Positions 26,338 to 35,836 of a DNA stretch of 64,000 nt are shown here, piece by piece; positions within the stretch are counted from its first letter, which is position 1; the number at the start of each line of letters is the position of its first letter. Origin of the DNA: Nitrobacter vulgaris (GTDB lineage: Bacteria > Pseudomonadota > Alphaproteobacteria > Rhizobiales > Xanthobacteraceae); contig NZ_JAVDPZ010000012.1 in NCBI RefSeq assembly GCF_031453995.1, positions 1 through 64,000 on the forward strand, read 5' to 3'. Under the pieces are notes generated by a model. The model saw nothing but the letters and a program-made list of their open reading frames with translations, did not search any database and had not been told where the DNA came from. A program made the translations under genes and the position numbers.

Positions 26338-27708
26338 TTACAGCGTCCTTCCATCCGGCCGGAAGTGCATCGTGAATTTGGCGCCACCGCCGGGCGCGTC
26401 CTCGACAGAGACACTCCCCTGGTGCGCTTTTACAATTTTTTCGACGATCGATAATCCCAGACCCGCGCCTCCGGCAGTGCGCGGGGATCGCCGCCAGAAT
26501 CGCTGGAAAATCGATTCGCGGTCCGCCAACGGCACGCCATCGCCATTGTCGATCACGCTGATCGAGCCATCCGCGGTAACGATGATCTCGATGATCGTAC
26601 CCTGGGGAGTGTGATGAAGAGCGTTCTCAACGAGATTTCGTGTTGCGCGCCGGATCATCTCCGCGTTTCCTTTGACGAGAACGGGCTCATCGGCGCACAT
26701 CAATTCAATGCTCTTTCCTTGCTTCAGAGCCAATGGCGCGATGAATTCCGCAACTTCGACGCAAACCTCGTGAATATCCGCGACCGCATCCGGATCGACC
26801 ACGGCTGTCTCGAGCTCCGTCGCGTCGAGCAACTGGCCAACAACACGGCTCATGTTGTCAACGTCCCGTCCTAAGGCATGGCTTGCCTCTCCATGCGGTA
26901 GGGTCTCGATCCTCGTGCGAAGGATGGCAAGTGGCGTTCGTATCTCATGTGCTGCATTGGCGGCAAACTCGCGCTGAGCGAGGAAGCCATGCTCAAGCCG
27001 ATCGAGGGCCTGATTGACGGCTTCCACGAGCGGCAGAATTTCGGGAGGCATGTCGTCGGTTGGTAAACGGACGTCCAGACGTGTGGGACTGATATGTCTC
27101 GCTCGGCTGGACGCGCGATGTAGCGGTCTAATCGCCAGACGGAAGATGATGATGTCAGCAGCAAGCAGGAGAAGAAGAACTGGAACGATGATCCAGACAA
27201 CCTGCCGGAGGAAGTTGACCAGGATATCGTCGACGACCACGTCGCTATGCGACAGCTCTTCTGCAACTTGTATCCAGACTGGATGGTCGCCAATATCCTT
27301 GCGCGCGCTGGCACCGGCGATCGTTTTGGCTTCGCCCCGGGTCAGGGCGTTGTGCGGAACAATGCCGCTCGCGTTCAAATCGACGGTAAACAACGGCTTC
27401 TTGCTGGGACTCGACGAGAAGATCACCGAACCCGTATCGTCAATGATTGCATATTTGTAGCGGCCATAGGCTTCCGAATACTGATCGCGTGCGCCATCAG
27501 GAAGGCTAAGCGACCATCCGCCCGCCGACGAAGGCTTTAGATTTCGGGCAAACACCTCGATTTGGGCCGTCATCTTGTTCAGCTGGAATTTGGCGACGTC
27601 CGTTGCCAGCGACCAGTGCAAGATGGACCGCAATACAAGCGCCGCAATGATGATCGCGACAACATGAAGGACGACAATGCGGGACAGGATTGATCTTCGC
27701 CGCGGCAT
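26338..27708 (-). CDS. Sensor histidine kinase (QseC/TctE type)
   Basis: 456 residues. Two membrane helices (about 10-32 and 165-188) enclose a periplasmic sensor of about 130 residues. A HAMP-like linker follows (RLAIRPLHRASSRARHIS). The H-box is FAANAAHEIRTPLAILRTRI (His near 247), the N-box NLVENALHHTP, G1 VIDNGDGVP, the F-box FQRFWRRSP and G2 GGAGLGLSIVEKIV. It should phosphorylate the OmpR-type regulator encoded just upstream in the same direction. The 162 bases between them are a palindromic repeat element. Context with the divergent RND pump suggests metal or toxic-compound sensing. Confidence 0.92.
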   Translation of the reverse strand: MPRRRSILSRIVVLHVVAIIIAALVLRSILHWSLATDVAKFQLNKMTAQIEVFARNLKPSSAGGWSLSLPDGARDQYSEAYGRYKYAIIDDTGSVIFSSSPSKKPLFTVDLNASGIVPHNALTRGEAKTIAGASARKDIGDHPVWIQVAEELSHSDVVVDDILVNFLRQVVWIIVPVLLLLLAADIIIFRLAIRPLHRASSRARHISPTRLDVRLPTDDMPPEILPLVEAVNQALDRLEHGFLAQREFAANAAHEIRTPLAILRTRIETLPHGEASHALGRDVDNMSRVVGQLLDATELETAVVDPDAVADIHEVCVEVAEFIAPLALKQGKSIELMCADEPVLVKGNAEMIRRATRNLVENALHHTPQGTIIEIIVTADGSISVIDNGDGVPLADRESIFQRFWRRSPRTAGGAGLGLSIVEKIVKAHQGSVSVEDAPGGGAKFTMHFRPDGRTL

Positions 27709-27717
27709 CTAGGTCCC

Positions 27718-27874
27718 GATTCCGAAGTTCGCATACCCTTGCAGCAACCTTTGATGCGAACTTCGGAATCAAAGGGACACTAGCAACCTTATAATTCTAG
27801 TGTGGTTTAGGCTCAGAAGTTCGCCTGGCAGACTCGTTGGACGCTGAAAGCGAACTTCTGAACCACCACACTAG
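27718..27874. repeat. Two-hairpin dispersed repeat, copy A
   Basis: It fills the gap between regulator and kinase genes. Hairpin 1 has perfect 17-base arms (27718-27734 and 27754-27770; core CCGAAGTTCGCAT). Hairpin 2 runs from CTAGTGTGGT at 27797 to ACCACACTAG ending 27874, with inner arms around CAGAAGTTCGC and GCGAACTTCTG. The final CTAG supplies the TAG stop of the regulator gene. A diverged copy lies at 60598-60730. Confidence 0.85.
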
Positions 27875-28545
27875 TCGCTCTCCATCATCACATAGCCGAC
27901 GCCGCGAATAGTGCTGATCTTGACCTTTGCACCAATGTCCAGGAGCTGTTTGCGCAGACGATGGACATAAACCTCGACGGCATTGGAGGCGACATCTCCG
28001 GTCAGGCCGAAGATCTGATCTTCGAGAAGCTTCTTGGAGACGACGTTGCCCTTGCGGCGCAAAAGCAACTCAAGCACCGCGATCTCTCGGGCGGATAGGT
28101 TCTGAGGCTTCATGTCGACAAAAGCTTGCCGGCCTTCGCTGTCGAAGGTCACGTTAGCAAGCCGCAATGAGCTGCCGAGCAACTGCCCCGGCCGCCTGAG
28201 CAGCGCTTCGAGCCGCGCCACCAGCTCGTCAAAGGAAAAAGGTTTGACAAGATAGTCGTCTGCTCCGCTTCGGAGCCCGCTGACTCGATCCTCCACGCCC
28301 CCACGTGCCGTGAGTATAAGGACAGGGATCGGATCCTTGCGGCGCCGCAGTTCACGCAGGATCGAAAGTCCATCGCCATCGGGCAGGCCGAGATCCAGGA
28401 TCAATGCCGCGTAACGATTGGTTTCCAGTGCGCTGGAGGCATCGGCGACATTGGTGAGAAGATCGACCCCGTACCCGGCCGCTTGCATTCCCTTCGCCAG
28501 AAGGTCGGCCAGTTCTTCGCTGTCCTCGACGACCAAGATTCTCAT
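27871..28545 (-). CDS. OmpR/PhoB-family response regulator
   Basis: 224 residues. Receiver (1-about 115) with VVEDSEEL, phospho-acceptor in ALILDLGLPDGDG near 51 and Lys in DDYLVKPFSFDEL near 101. A winged-helix DNA-binding domain follows (about 125-220; LSAREIAVLELLLRRKGNVV, then VEVYVHRLRKQL and IRGVGYVM). It precedes its kinase and is divergent from an RND pump operon; direct TGTAAG repeats in the gap are a likely binding site. The stop codon is formed by the edge of a repeat element. Confidence 0.93.
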   Translation of the reverse strand: MRILVVEDSEELADLLAKGMQAAGYGVDLLTNVADASSALETNRYAALILDLGLPDGDGLSILRELRRRKDPIPVLILTARGGVEDRVSGLRSGADDYLVKPFSFDELVARLEALLRRPGQLLGSSLRLANVTFDSEGRQAFVDMKPQNLSAREIAVLELLLRRKGNVVSKKLLEDQIFGLTGDVASNAVEVYVHRLRKQLLDIGAKVKISTIRGVGYVMMESD

Positions 28546-28635
28546 GGGCGCGAACGCTCCCTTCCCCCTTCTGCGGCCGTGACTTGCAGGGGGCGAGCGG
28601 GTACTGGTGTCTTTCCGGCCGCGCCGAAGCCCGAC

Positions 28636-28686
28636 TGTAAGCTCTGTGTAAGCGTCATCATATTGCCGTTGTAAGGCTGCCGTAAG
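28636..28686. promoter_or_regulatory. Two pairs of 11-bp-spaced direct repeats, probable OmpR-type regulator site
   Basis: TGTAAG occurs at 28636, 28647 and 28670, with CGTAAG at 28681. Within each pair the starts are 11 bases apart, one helical turn, as expected for tandem binding by an OmpR/PhoB/QseB-type dimer. The site lies between the regulator gene and the divergent RND adaptor gene and could serve both. Confidence 0.55.
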
Positions 28687-28845
28687 ATGTTAAATCTATA
28701 TTATATACGGTCGCGTGATGAGGATTCATCGCCCTCATCGGCGACAAGCGCTGGACAGGCAAGGCCTTGAGCCAGCATAAAAATCATTGGTTTTTGAGGG
28801 GACAGGCTTGCCTCACCAATCGGCGGGGCAAGGGGATACGGGATC

Positions 28846-30102
28846 ATGCGTAATCTGACGTCACTCTGGCGTGCGATGACAATCCCTCGGATTGTCATCG
28901 GTCTCACGATCGCATTGGCCCTTGTCGGGACGGCTGCAACCGTCCTGAGAGTCGATCGCGGCAGCGCCGCCCGCAATTCAGTGCTGGACAGCGAAATCAA
29001 AGGGTCTGACGGAAAGCTGCGTTTGACGGCATCGCAATGGGACACCGTGTCGGTGCAGCCGGTTGAGGAACACGTGTTCCGTTCCGAATTCCGTACCGAG
29101 GGGAAGATCGCGCTCGATCAGAACCTGTCGACCCGCATCTTCGCACCCTATGCGGGCCGGGTGACAGAATTGATGGTCGCGTCCGGCGATCACGTCGAGA
29201 AAGGCCAGCTTCTTTTTGTGATCGCGGCGGCCGATTCCGTGGATGCCCAGAAAGATTTCGTCGTCGCCCTGACCACCCGGAACAAGGCGGTTTCCCAGGT
29301 CAACCTCGCGCAGATCGTCGAGCGAAGAATGTCGAGCCTGGCGAAGGATAGGGCCGCGTCGCAGAGAGAATGGCAGGAAGCTCAGGCCAATCTCACTTCT
29401 TCGGAGAACGATTCCCGATCAGCAGAAGTTGCGCTTGAGGCCGCGCGCAACCGGTTGCGGCTCGTTGGGAAAACCGACGCGGAGATTGAAGCGTTCGAGA
29501 AGACGGGCGCGCTCACGCCCGACGCTCCCGTCTACGCGCCGCTGGCCGGAACCGTTCTGCAACGCAAGGTCGGGATGGGACAGTATGTCAATGCCGGGGC
29601 AAGCGAGAGCGATCCGGTGTTCCTGATCGGAGACACGTCGAAAGTCTGGATCGTGGCCTATGTTCGCGAGACCGATGTTGCCAAGGTGCAGATCGGCGAA
29701 CGCCTGATGTTCAAGGTCTTGACGCAGCCCGACCGTATGTTTGAGACCCGGATCGACTACGTCGCACCGGGAATCGACCCGGACAATAGGCGGCTTCTGG
29801 TCCGCGCCACCGTCGATAACGCGGACGGACTGCTCAAACCCGAGATGTTTGCGAGCGTTACGATCGTTGACAGCGACGGAGAGCTAATGCCGGCGGTGCC
29901 TCTTGAGTCAGTGATCTATGAAGGAAGCAATGCGCATGTCTGGGTCGTTGGTGACGATCAAGGCGTCGAATTGCGTCAGATCAAGTTAGGTCAATCAAGC
30001 GCTCGGCTGATCCAGGTGCTGGATGGGCTCCGTCCGGGCGAAAAAATCGTCACCCGCGGCAGTCTGTTCATCGACCGGATGGCAGTCGCCAAACAGACCT
30101 GA
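28846..30102 (+). CDS. RND efflux periplasmic adaptor (CzcB/CusB-like)
   Basis: 418 residues. An N-terminal membrane anchor (about 13-32, IVIGLTIALALVGTAATVL) is followed by the lipoyl/barrel region (FAPYAGRVTELMVASGDHVE), an alpha-hairpin (about 145-205), a second lipoyl segment (VYAPLAGTVLQRKVGMGQYV) and the barrel (DTSKVWIVAYVRETDVAKVQ). It begins a three-gene pump operon, 18 bases before the permease. No N-terminal metal-binding His/Met extension is visible, so the substrate is open. Confidence 0.9.
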   Translation: MRNLTSLWRAMTIPRIVIGLTIALALVGTAATVLRVDRGSAARNSVLDSEIKGSDGKLRLTASQWDTVSVQPVEEHVFRSEFRTEGKIALDQNLSTRIFAPYAGRVTELMVASGDHVEKGQLLFVIAAADSVDAQKDFVVALTTRNKAVSQVNLAQIVERRMSSLAKDRAASQREWQEAQANLTSSENDSRSAEVALEAARNRLRLVGKTDAEIEAFEKTGALTPDAPVYAPLAGTVLQRKVGMGQYVNAGASESDPVFLIGDTSKVWIVAYVRETDVAKVQIGERLMFKVLTQPDRMFETRIDYVAPGIDPDNRRLLVRATVDNADGLLKPEMFASVTIVDSDGELMPAVPLESVIYEGSNAHVWVVGDDQGVELRQIKLGQSSARLIQVLDGLRPGEKIVTRGSLFIDRMAVAKQT

Positions 30103-30120
30103 CGAACACGGTAGCTCGTC

Positions 30121-33100
30121 ATGATCAATCCGATCATCGCGTTTGCATTGAAGCAGCGCGTTCTGATCCTGGTTCTCTTCATTATGACCTTGGCCGGCGG
30201 GATCGCCGCGTTCAGGGTCCTGAATATCGAAGCCTATCCCGATCCCGTTCCGCCTATGGTGGACGTCATCACTCAGAGCGCCGGACTTTCGGCCGAAGAG
30301 ATCGAACGTTACATCACGATTCCGATCGAGACGCAGCTGTCCGGCGTGCCGAACCTCCGGGTAATGAGAACCATTTCTCTTTACGGACTGTCGGACGTCA
30401 AACTGCAGTTCACCTATGCCTATACCTACGATGAGGCGCTCCAGCAGGTTCTCAACCGTTTGGCGCAGCTCAACGGATTGCCGGATGGCGCTCAGCCCAC
30501 CATCAGTCCCGTCAGTCCCGTCGGCGAAATTTATCGTTACAGACTAGTCGGCCCGCCCGGCTATAGCGTGCTCGATCTGAAGACTCTTCAGGATTGGGTT
30601 CTGCAACGCCGCTTTCGCGCCGTGCCCGGGATCGTGGACGTCATTGGCTGGGGTGGGAAAACCAAGACATTTGAACTGCAGGTCGACCTCGATAAGCTCG
30701 TCGCCTACAGGCTGACCCTGCCGCAATTGCTGCAGACGCTGCGCGGAAGCAACCTGAATGTCGGCGGAAATATCGTCAATCTGGGCACGCAGTCGGCAGT
30801 TGTGCGGGGTGTTGGGCTGATACGCTCGAGCGATGACATCAACAATACCATGTTGACGCAAGCCGAAGGCAATCCTGTTCTGGTTCGAGACGTTGCGACG
30901 GTTATCATCGGGCATCAGCCCCGCCTCGGCATTGCCGGCCAGGACAACGACGACGATATCGTCGAAGGCATCGTCCTGATGCGCCGCGGCCAGCAGAGCA
31001 CTCCGACCATCGAGCGGTTGAAGGCCGAAGTCGAGCGTATCAATATTTCCGGGATTTTGCCGCCCGGCGTACGAATTGAGCGCATTTATGATCGTCAGGA
31101 TCTGATCGACACCACGACGCACACTGTCTTGCACAACATGACAGTCGGCATTCTGCTGATCTTTGTATTGCAGTGGGTGTTTCTCGGGAATCTTCGCAGC
31201 GCGTTGATCGTGGGCGCGACGATTCCCTTCGCGTTGTGCTTCGCCATCGGGATCATGATTCTGCGCGGCGAATCCGCCAACCTGCTATCGGTCGGTGCAA
31301 TCGATTTCGGTTTGATCGTCGATGCCACTGTAATCATGGTCGAACGAATATTCCGGGAACTTGGGCATAGCGGCGAAAAGACTTTGCCTGAGGACGACAA
31401 CGCGTCCGGATTGCGCGGAAAGCTTCTCGCGATTTATATTGCGGGCATCAGCGTCAACCGCTCAATCCTGTTTGCGACCGGCATTATCATTGCGGGGTTC
31501 ATTCCGCTTTTCACCATGAGCGGCGTTGAAGGGCACATCTTTGGCCCCATGGCCAAGACTTACGCCTACGCCCTTGCGGGAGGCCTGCTCGCAACCTTTA
31601 CGGTGACACCGGCGCTCAGCGCACTTCTGCTGCCGGAGCATGTTCGGGAGACGGAAACATGGCTGGTGCGCACCCTTCACCGCTTCTACAGTCCGGCTTT
31701 GCGAGTCACTGTCGCGAACAGAAGGTTGACGGTCGCTGTGACGTTGGCGGTGTTCATTCTGGCGGGGATCGCGATACGATTTCTGGGGTTGGAATTTCTT
31801 CCCAAGCTGGAGGAGGGCAATCTGTGGATACGCGCCACCATGCCGGCAACGATTTCCCTTCAGGAGGGGAACGGCTATGCCAACCGGATGCGCAAGCTGA
31901 TCCGCAGCTTTCCCGAGGTAGAGACAGTCGTGACGCAGCATGGCCGTCCCGACGACGGCACGGACGCCGCCGGTTTTTTTAATGTCGAGTTCTTCACTCC
32001 GCTAAAGCCGATCAGTCAGTGGCGCCATGGCGTGGATAAGGAAAAGCTGACCGAAGAAATCCAGGGACGGCTTAAGATAGAATTTCCGGGAGTCGAGTTC
32101 AATTTCTCGCAGTATCTGCAGGACAATGTGGCCGAGCAGGTATCGGGTGTTAAGGGCGAGAACTCGATCAAGGTGTTCGGCAATGATTTGCAGGAGCTGA
32201 CGGACACAGCCGACAAGATCAAGGCCGTGCTCGAGAAGGTTCCGGGTGTGACAGACCTTGGCGTTTTCACGTCGCTTGGCCAGCCGACGATACAGATCGA
32301 TATCGATCGTGAGCGTGCCGCACGCTATGGACTCTCGCCGGGTGATATCAATTCGATGATCCGGACGGCTGTCGGCGGAGAGTCAGCGGGCGACGTTTAC
32401 GAGCACGGAAGTGATCGCCATTTTCCGATCGTCGTGCGGTTGGCTCCCGAGTATCGTCAGAGCGCGGAAGCTATCAGCAAGCTGACGATCGGCGTATCAG
32501 GGGCTAAAGGAATAACCCAGATCCCGTTGGGCGAGGTCGCGCACATCCGACTCGTCACCGGAGCTTCATATATTTACCGGGAACAACAGCAGCGTTACCT
32601 GCCGATTAAGTTCAGTGTTCGTGACCGCGATCTCGGTAGCACCATCAAGGAAGCCGAACAGCGAATTGCGCAGGACGTGCAATTGCCTGCCGGAAACCAG
32701 CTTCAATGGGTCGGCGAATTCCGCAATCTGCAGGAAGCGATCGCGCGTCTGGAGATTGTCGTGCCGCTCAGCCTTGCCGTTATCGGGCTGCTGCTATGGA
32801 TCAATTTCACATCTATACGGGACACGTTGCTGGCGTTGAGCGTCATTCCGATGGCGGTGATCGGTGGTGTCTTTGCGTTGTTCGCGACGGGCATTCCTTT
32901 CAGCGTCTCGGCCGCCATCGGCTTTATCGCGCTGTTCGGCATCTCGGTGATGAACGGGATTCTGATCCTGTCGCAATACAATCAGCTCATCGAGTCGGGC
33001 CTGCAGCGGATCGATGCGATCATAAGAGCCGGAGAGGCTCAAATGCGCCCTGTCCTGATGACGTGCGTCATTGCGGGAATCGGCTTGCTGCCTGCCGCCA

Positions 33101-33273
33101 TGTCGACCGGAATCGGATCGCAGGTGCAGAAGCCGCTGGCTGTCGTCGTGGTCGGCGGAATGATGGTGGCTCCACTTGTGATCCTCGTCGCGCTGCCAGC
33201 TCTCATCGCGCTGTTTTTCCAACGAAAAACGGTGGCGGCTGCTCCCGAATCGGCGTTCGATCCGGCAGAATAG
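30121..33273 (+). CDS. RND efflux permease, heavy-metal (CzcA/HME) type
   Basis: 1050 residues. The N-terminus MINPIIAFALKQRVLILVLF and EAYPDPVPPMVDVITQSAG are CzcA-like. The proton-relay helix reads DFGLIVDATVIMVE near 395-408; its Asp-Asp-Glu spacing matches CzcA D402, D408 and E415, but the usual DGAVVxxEN wording is altered to DATVIMVER. Later HME-type segments include GDVYEHGSDRHFPIVVRL and FGISVMNGILILSQYNQL. It exports metal ions or other cations by proton antiport. The operon is adaptor, permease, outer-membrane factor. Confidence 0.92.
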   Translation: MINPIIAFALKQRVLILVLFIMTLAGGIAAFRVLNIEAYPDPVPPMVDVITQSAGLSAEEIERYITIPIETQLSGVPNLRVMRTISLYGLSDVKLQFTYAYTYDEALQQVLNRLAQLNGLPDGAQPTISPVSPVGEIYRYRLVGPPGYSVLDLKTLQDWVLQRRFRAVPGIVDVIGWGGKTKTFELQVDLDKLVAYRLTLPQLLQTLRGSNLNVGGNIVNLGTQSAVVRGVGLIRSSDDINNTMLTQAEGNPVLVRDVATVIIGHQPRLGIAGQDNDDDIVEGIVLMRRGQQSTPTIERLKAEVERINISGILPPGVRIERIYDRQDLIDTTTHTVLHNMTVGILLIFVLQWVFLGNLRSALIVGATIPFALCFAIGIMILRGESANLLSVGAIDFGLIVDATVIMVERIFRELGHSGEKTLPEDDNASGLRGKLLAIYIAGISVNRSILFATGIIIAGFIPLFTMSGVEGHIFGPMAKTYAYALAGGLLATFTVTPALSALLLPEHVRETETWLVRTLHRFYSPALRVTVANRRLTVAVTLAVFILAGIAIRFLGLEFLPKLEEGNLWIRATMPATISLQEGNGYANRMRKLIRSFPEVETVVTQHGRPDDGTDAAGFFNVEFFTPLKPISQWRHGVDKEKLTEEIQGRLKIEFPGVEFNFSQYLQDNVAEQVSGVKGENSIKVFGNDLQELTDTADKIKAVLEKVPGVTDLGVFTSLGQPTIQIDIDRERAARYGLSPGDINSMIRTAVGGESAGDVYEHGSDRHFPIVVRLAPEYRQSAEAISKLTIGVSGAKGITQIPLGEVAHIRLVTGASYIYREQQQRYLPIKFSVRDRDLGSTIKEAEQRIAQDVQLPAGNQLQWVGEFRNLQEAIARLEIVVPLSLAVIGLLLWINFTSIRDTLLALSVIPMAVIGGVFALFATGIPFSVSAAIGFIALFGISVMNGILILSQYNQLIESGLQRIDAIIRAGEAQMRPVLMTCVIAGIGLLPAAMSTGIGSQVQKPLAVVVVGGMMVAPLVILVALPALIALFFQRKTVAAAPESAFDPAE

Positions 33274-33286
33274 AAAGTCGGTTCGT

Positions 33287-34867
33287 GTGAAACCGTGGTT
33301 GAAGGGGCATCTCGTGCGGTCAAGCCAACAGAATGGATCGGTGGTTCATTCACCGAAAACAGGATGGGGGTTGGCGTTTTCCCGTGTGCGATGTTGCATC
33401 GTGGCGTTTTTGACTGCCGTGTCGCCTGCGCTGTCAGGCTGTGCGGTTGGACCTGACTACAAACCTCAGGCGCCTCCGGAAACTTCCAGGTACTTGTCCG
33501 ATCCCGCCGGAGATCGTGTGCCTGGACATCCGATCGTGCGCACCGCAGAGGTTCCTCCCCAATGGTGGGAGTTGTTTCGTTCGCCTGCGCTGAACCAACT
33601 GGTGGAGGATGGTATCACGCACAATGCGGACCTCGCCGCTGCGGAGGCTGCGGTCAGGATGGCGGAAGCCAACGCGCTCGCCCAGCGCGGTTTGCTGTTT
33701 CCCAATGTGACGGGAGGCTTCAATTCGTCGCGCCAGCAGGTGCCGGTCGATCTGCAGTCGCCCCTTGAGTCCAACGCCCACCTTTTGAGTCTGCACACTG
33801 GCCAAGTGACCGTGTCGTACCTTGCCGATGTGTGGGGGGGGACGCGGCGTTTGGTCGAGTCAACGGATTCGCAGGCCGAGATGCGTGCATTCCAGCGCGA
33901 AGGAGTCTACCTGACATTGGCCAGCAACATCGCACTTGCGGCGATCGAGGAAGGCCGGGTTCGGGGACAGATCGCGGCGACCCGTCGCGTCCTTGGTTTG
34001 CAGACCGAGGTTTTGAAGTTGCTGCGACGGCAACAGGAGCAGGGGCAGATTGCCCAGACTGATGTCGCAGCGCAAGAGACTTCGGTTGCGCAGACCCGGC
34101 TGTTGTTGCCGAATCTCGAGAAACAGCTCGCGCAACAGCGTCATTTGTTGTCATTCCTGACCGGTCGTTTGGCGAGTGACGCTCCAAAGGAAACATTCGA
34201 TCTCGGGTCATTTCGAATGCCCCGCCGTCTGCCACTCAGTCTTCCGGCCGATCTCGTAAGACAGCGCCCTGATATTCAGGCTGCCGAAGCGAACCTTCAT
34301 TCGACCAATGCAATGGTCGGAGTGGCGATCGCCAATCGCCTTCCGCAGATAACCTTGATGGCAAGTGGCGGTGCCGCGGCTGCCAAATTTTCGCAATTGG
34401 CCACTCCAGGAGCGGCCCTCGGGATGATCGCTGGCAATGCTGCGCAGACCATTTTTGACGCAGGGACGTTGGCAAACAAGCAGCGTGCGGCGGAAGAAGA
34501 AACGAATCAGTCACTCGCTCAATATCGCAGCGTTGTTCTCGCGGCTTTTCAGAACGTTGCGGATGTCTTGCGAGCCCTTCAGGCGGGCACGCGTGCGATC
34601 AGTGCGGCGACGGACGCGGAACGATCGGCGACAGAGAGCATCACGTTAGTGCGTAAACAGGTCGATCAAGGGCAAATCAGCGTGCCGCTCCTACTAGCCA
34701 CGCAGCAGGCGTATCTGCAGACCTCCCTTGCGCGTCTCGATGCGCAGGCCGCGCAACTGGCAAATACGGTCGCGCTGTTTCAAGCGCTTGGCGGTGGGTG
34801 GTGGAACCGCGACGGTCATAAGCAGGCAGACCTGGGTCATGGACCTGTAAAACGGGATTCCGTTTGA
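33287..34867 (+). CDS. Outer-membrane efflux lipoprotein (NodT/TolC family)
   Basis: 526 residues. A signal peptide with lipobox (PALSGCAVGPDYKPQAPPE) lies about 50 residues from the GTG start at 33287, so the true start may be later. The mature part has two outer-membrane efflux repeats (PPQWWELFRSPALNQLVEDG; NADLAAAEAAVRMAEANAL; later PADLVRQRPDIQAAEANLHS). It forms the trimeric exit duct for the pump encoded just upstream (13-base gap after the permease stop). Confidence 0.9.
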   Translation: MKPWLKGHLVRSSQQNGSVVHSPKTGWGLAFSRVRCCIVAFLTAVSPALSGCAVGPDYKPQAPPETSRYLSDPAGDRVPGHPIVRTAEVPPQWWELFRSPALNQLVEDGITHNADLAAAEAAVRMAEANALAQRGLLFPNVTGGFNSSRQQVPVDLQSPLESNAHLLSLHTGQVTVSYLADVWGGTRRLVESTDSQAEMRAFQREGVYLTLASNIALAAIEEGRVRGQIAATRRVLGLQTEVLKLLRRQQEQGQIAQTDVAAQETSVAQTRLLLPNLEKQLAQQRHLLSFLTGRLASDAPKETFDLGSFRMPRRLPLSLPADLVRQRPDIQAAEANLHSTNAMVGVAIANRLPQITLMASGGAAAAKFSQLATPGAALGMIAGNAAQTIFDAGTLANKQRAAEEETNQSLAQYRSVVLAAFQNVADVLRALQAGTRAISAATDAERSATESITLVRKQVDQGQISVPLLLATQQAYLQTSLARLDAQAAQLANTVALFQALGGGWWNRDGHKQADLGHGPVKRDSV

Positions 34868-35179
34868 AGTCATTGCAGGGGGCTATACGCTCGTAAACGC
34901 CTTACCATCCCGTGCGGACACGATTTTTCCCGTCGACGAGGTCGCGTGTCCTGCGCATACCAAGCGGGCAGTTTGCCGCGCCTTTCGATTCGAATCTGAC
35001 TGGGTCCGAGGTGGTTCGAAAATTGAAGCCGGTGCCGGGGCGTTTCCTGTAAAATCTTACGCTTTCCGGTGGGGCGCCGCGCGATCGCTTGCCATCGCGC
35101 CGCCGCTCGGATTTTATGCCATATGTGATTGACGGGAACGCAGGCGGAAATTATTGCCGTGCAATAAAGGAGACAAGCG
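34868..35179. other. Intergenic gap after the pump operon
   Basis: I find no gene with support; a minus ORF at 34870-35244 overlaps the next gene's signal peptide region and looks like noise. No strong terminator hairpin was recognised. Confidence 0.45.
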
Positions 35180-35782
35180 ATGACCGCGTTTCGGCACCTG
35201 ACCCTGGCGGTTGCTGCTATGGGCAGCCTGATGCTCTCGGCCACGCTCGGTTTTGCGCAGCAGGTTACGCAGCAGGTCGACGGCGATCAGCCCGGTCTCG
35301 TTGCCGATGATTCGTTCCAACTCGACCCGGAATTTCGCAAGCAGGTGGTGCTCTATCGCACGACCGAGCCGCCTGGCACCATCATTATCCAGACCGCAGA
35401 ACGTCACCTTTATCTCATTCAGGGCAATGGCCGCGCGATTCGCTACGGCATCGGCGTTGGCCGCGCGGGTTTTCAGTGGCAGGGGATTCTCAATATTTCG
35501 CGAAAGGCGGAATGGCCGGATTGGACCCCGCCTCCGGAAATGATCGCGCGCCAGCCTTACCTGCCGCGCTTCATGGCGGGCGGCCCCGGCAATCCGCTCG
35601 GAGCACGCGCGATGTATCTCGGCACGACAGTATATCGCATCCATGGCACCAACCGGCCCGATACCATCGGAACTGCGATCTCCTCGGGCTGCTTCCGTCT
35701 GGTCAACGCCGACGTTGTCGATCTCTATGGTCGCATTCCGGTCGGCACGCGTGTGATCGTGCGGCAGAAACCCAGTCTCTAA
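35180..35782 (+). CDS. L,D-transpeptidase (YkuD domain), exported
   Basis: 200 residues with a signal peptide (about 1-29, ending LGFAQQ). The YkuD domain (about 65-198) shows TIIIQTAERHLYLIQGNGRA, YGIGVGRAGFQWQG, the catalytic His in RIHGTNRP and the catalytic Cys in SSGCFRLVN. Such enzymes make 3-3 peptidoglycan cross-links or attach proteins to peptidoglycan in the periplasm. The start is preceded by AAGGAGAC. It is followed 54 bases later by an amino-acid binding protein gene in the same direction. Confidence 0.92.
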   Translation: MTAFRHLTLAVAAMGSLMLSATLGFAQQVTQQVDGDQPGLVADDSFQLDPEFRKQVVLYRTTEPPGTIIIQTAERHLYLIQGNGRAIRYGIGVGRAGFQWQGILNISRKAEWPDWTPPPEMIARQPYLPRFMAGGPGNPLGARAMYLGTTVYRIHGTNRPDTIGTAISSGCFRLVNADVVDLYGRIPVGTRVIVRQKPSL

Positions 35783-35836
35783 TCATCATTACGTTATTTG
35801 CGCCGATACTTTTCGATATTGCGAAAGGGGCTATCC

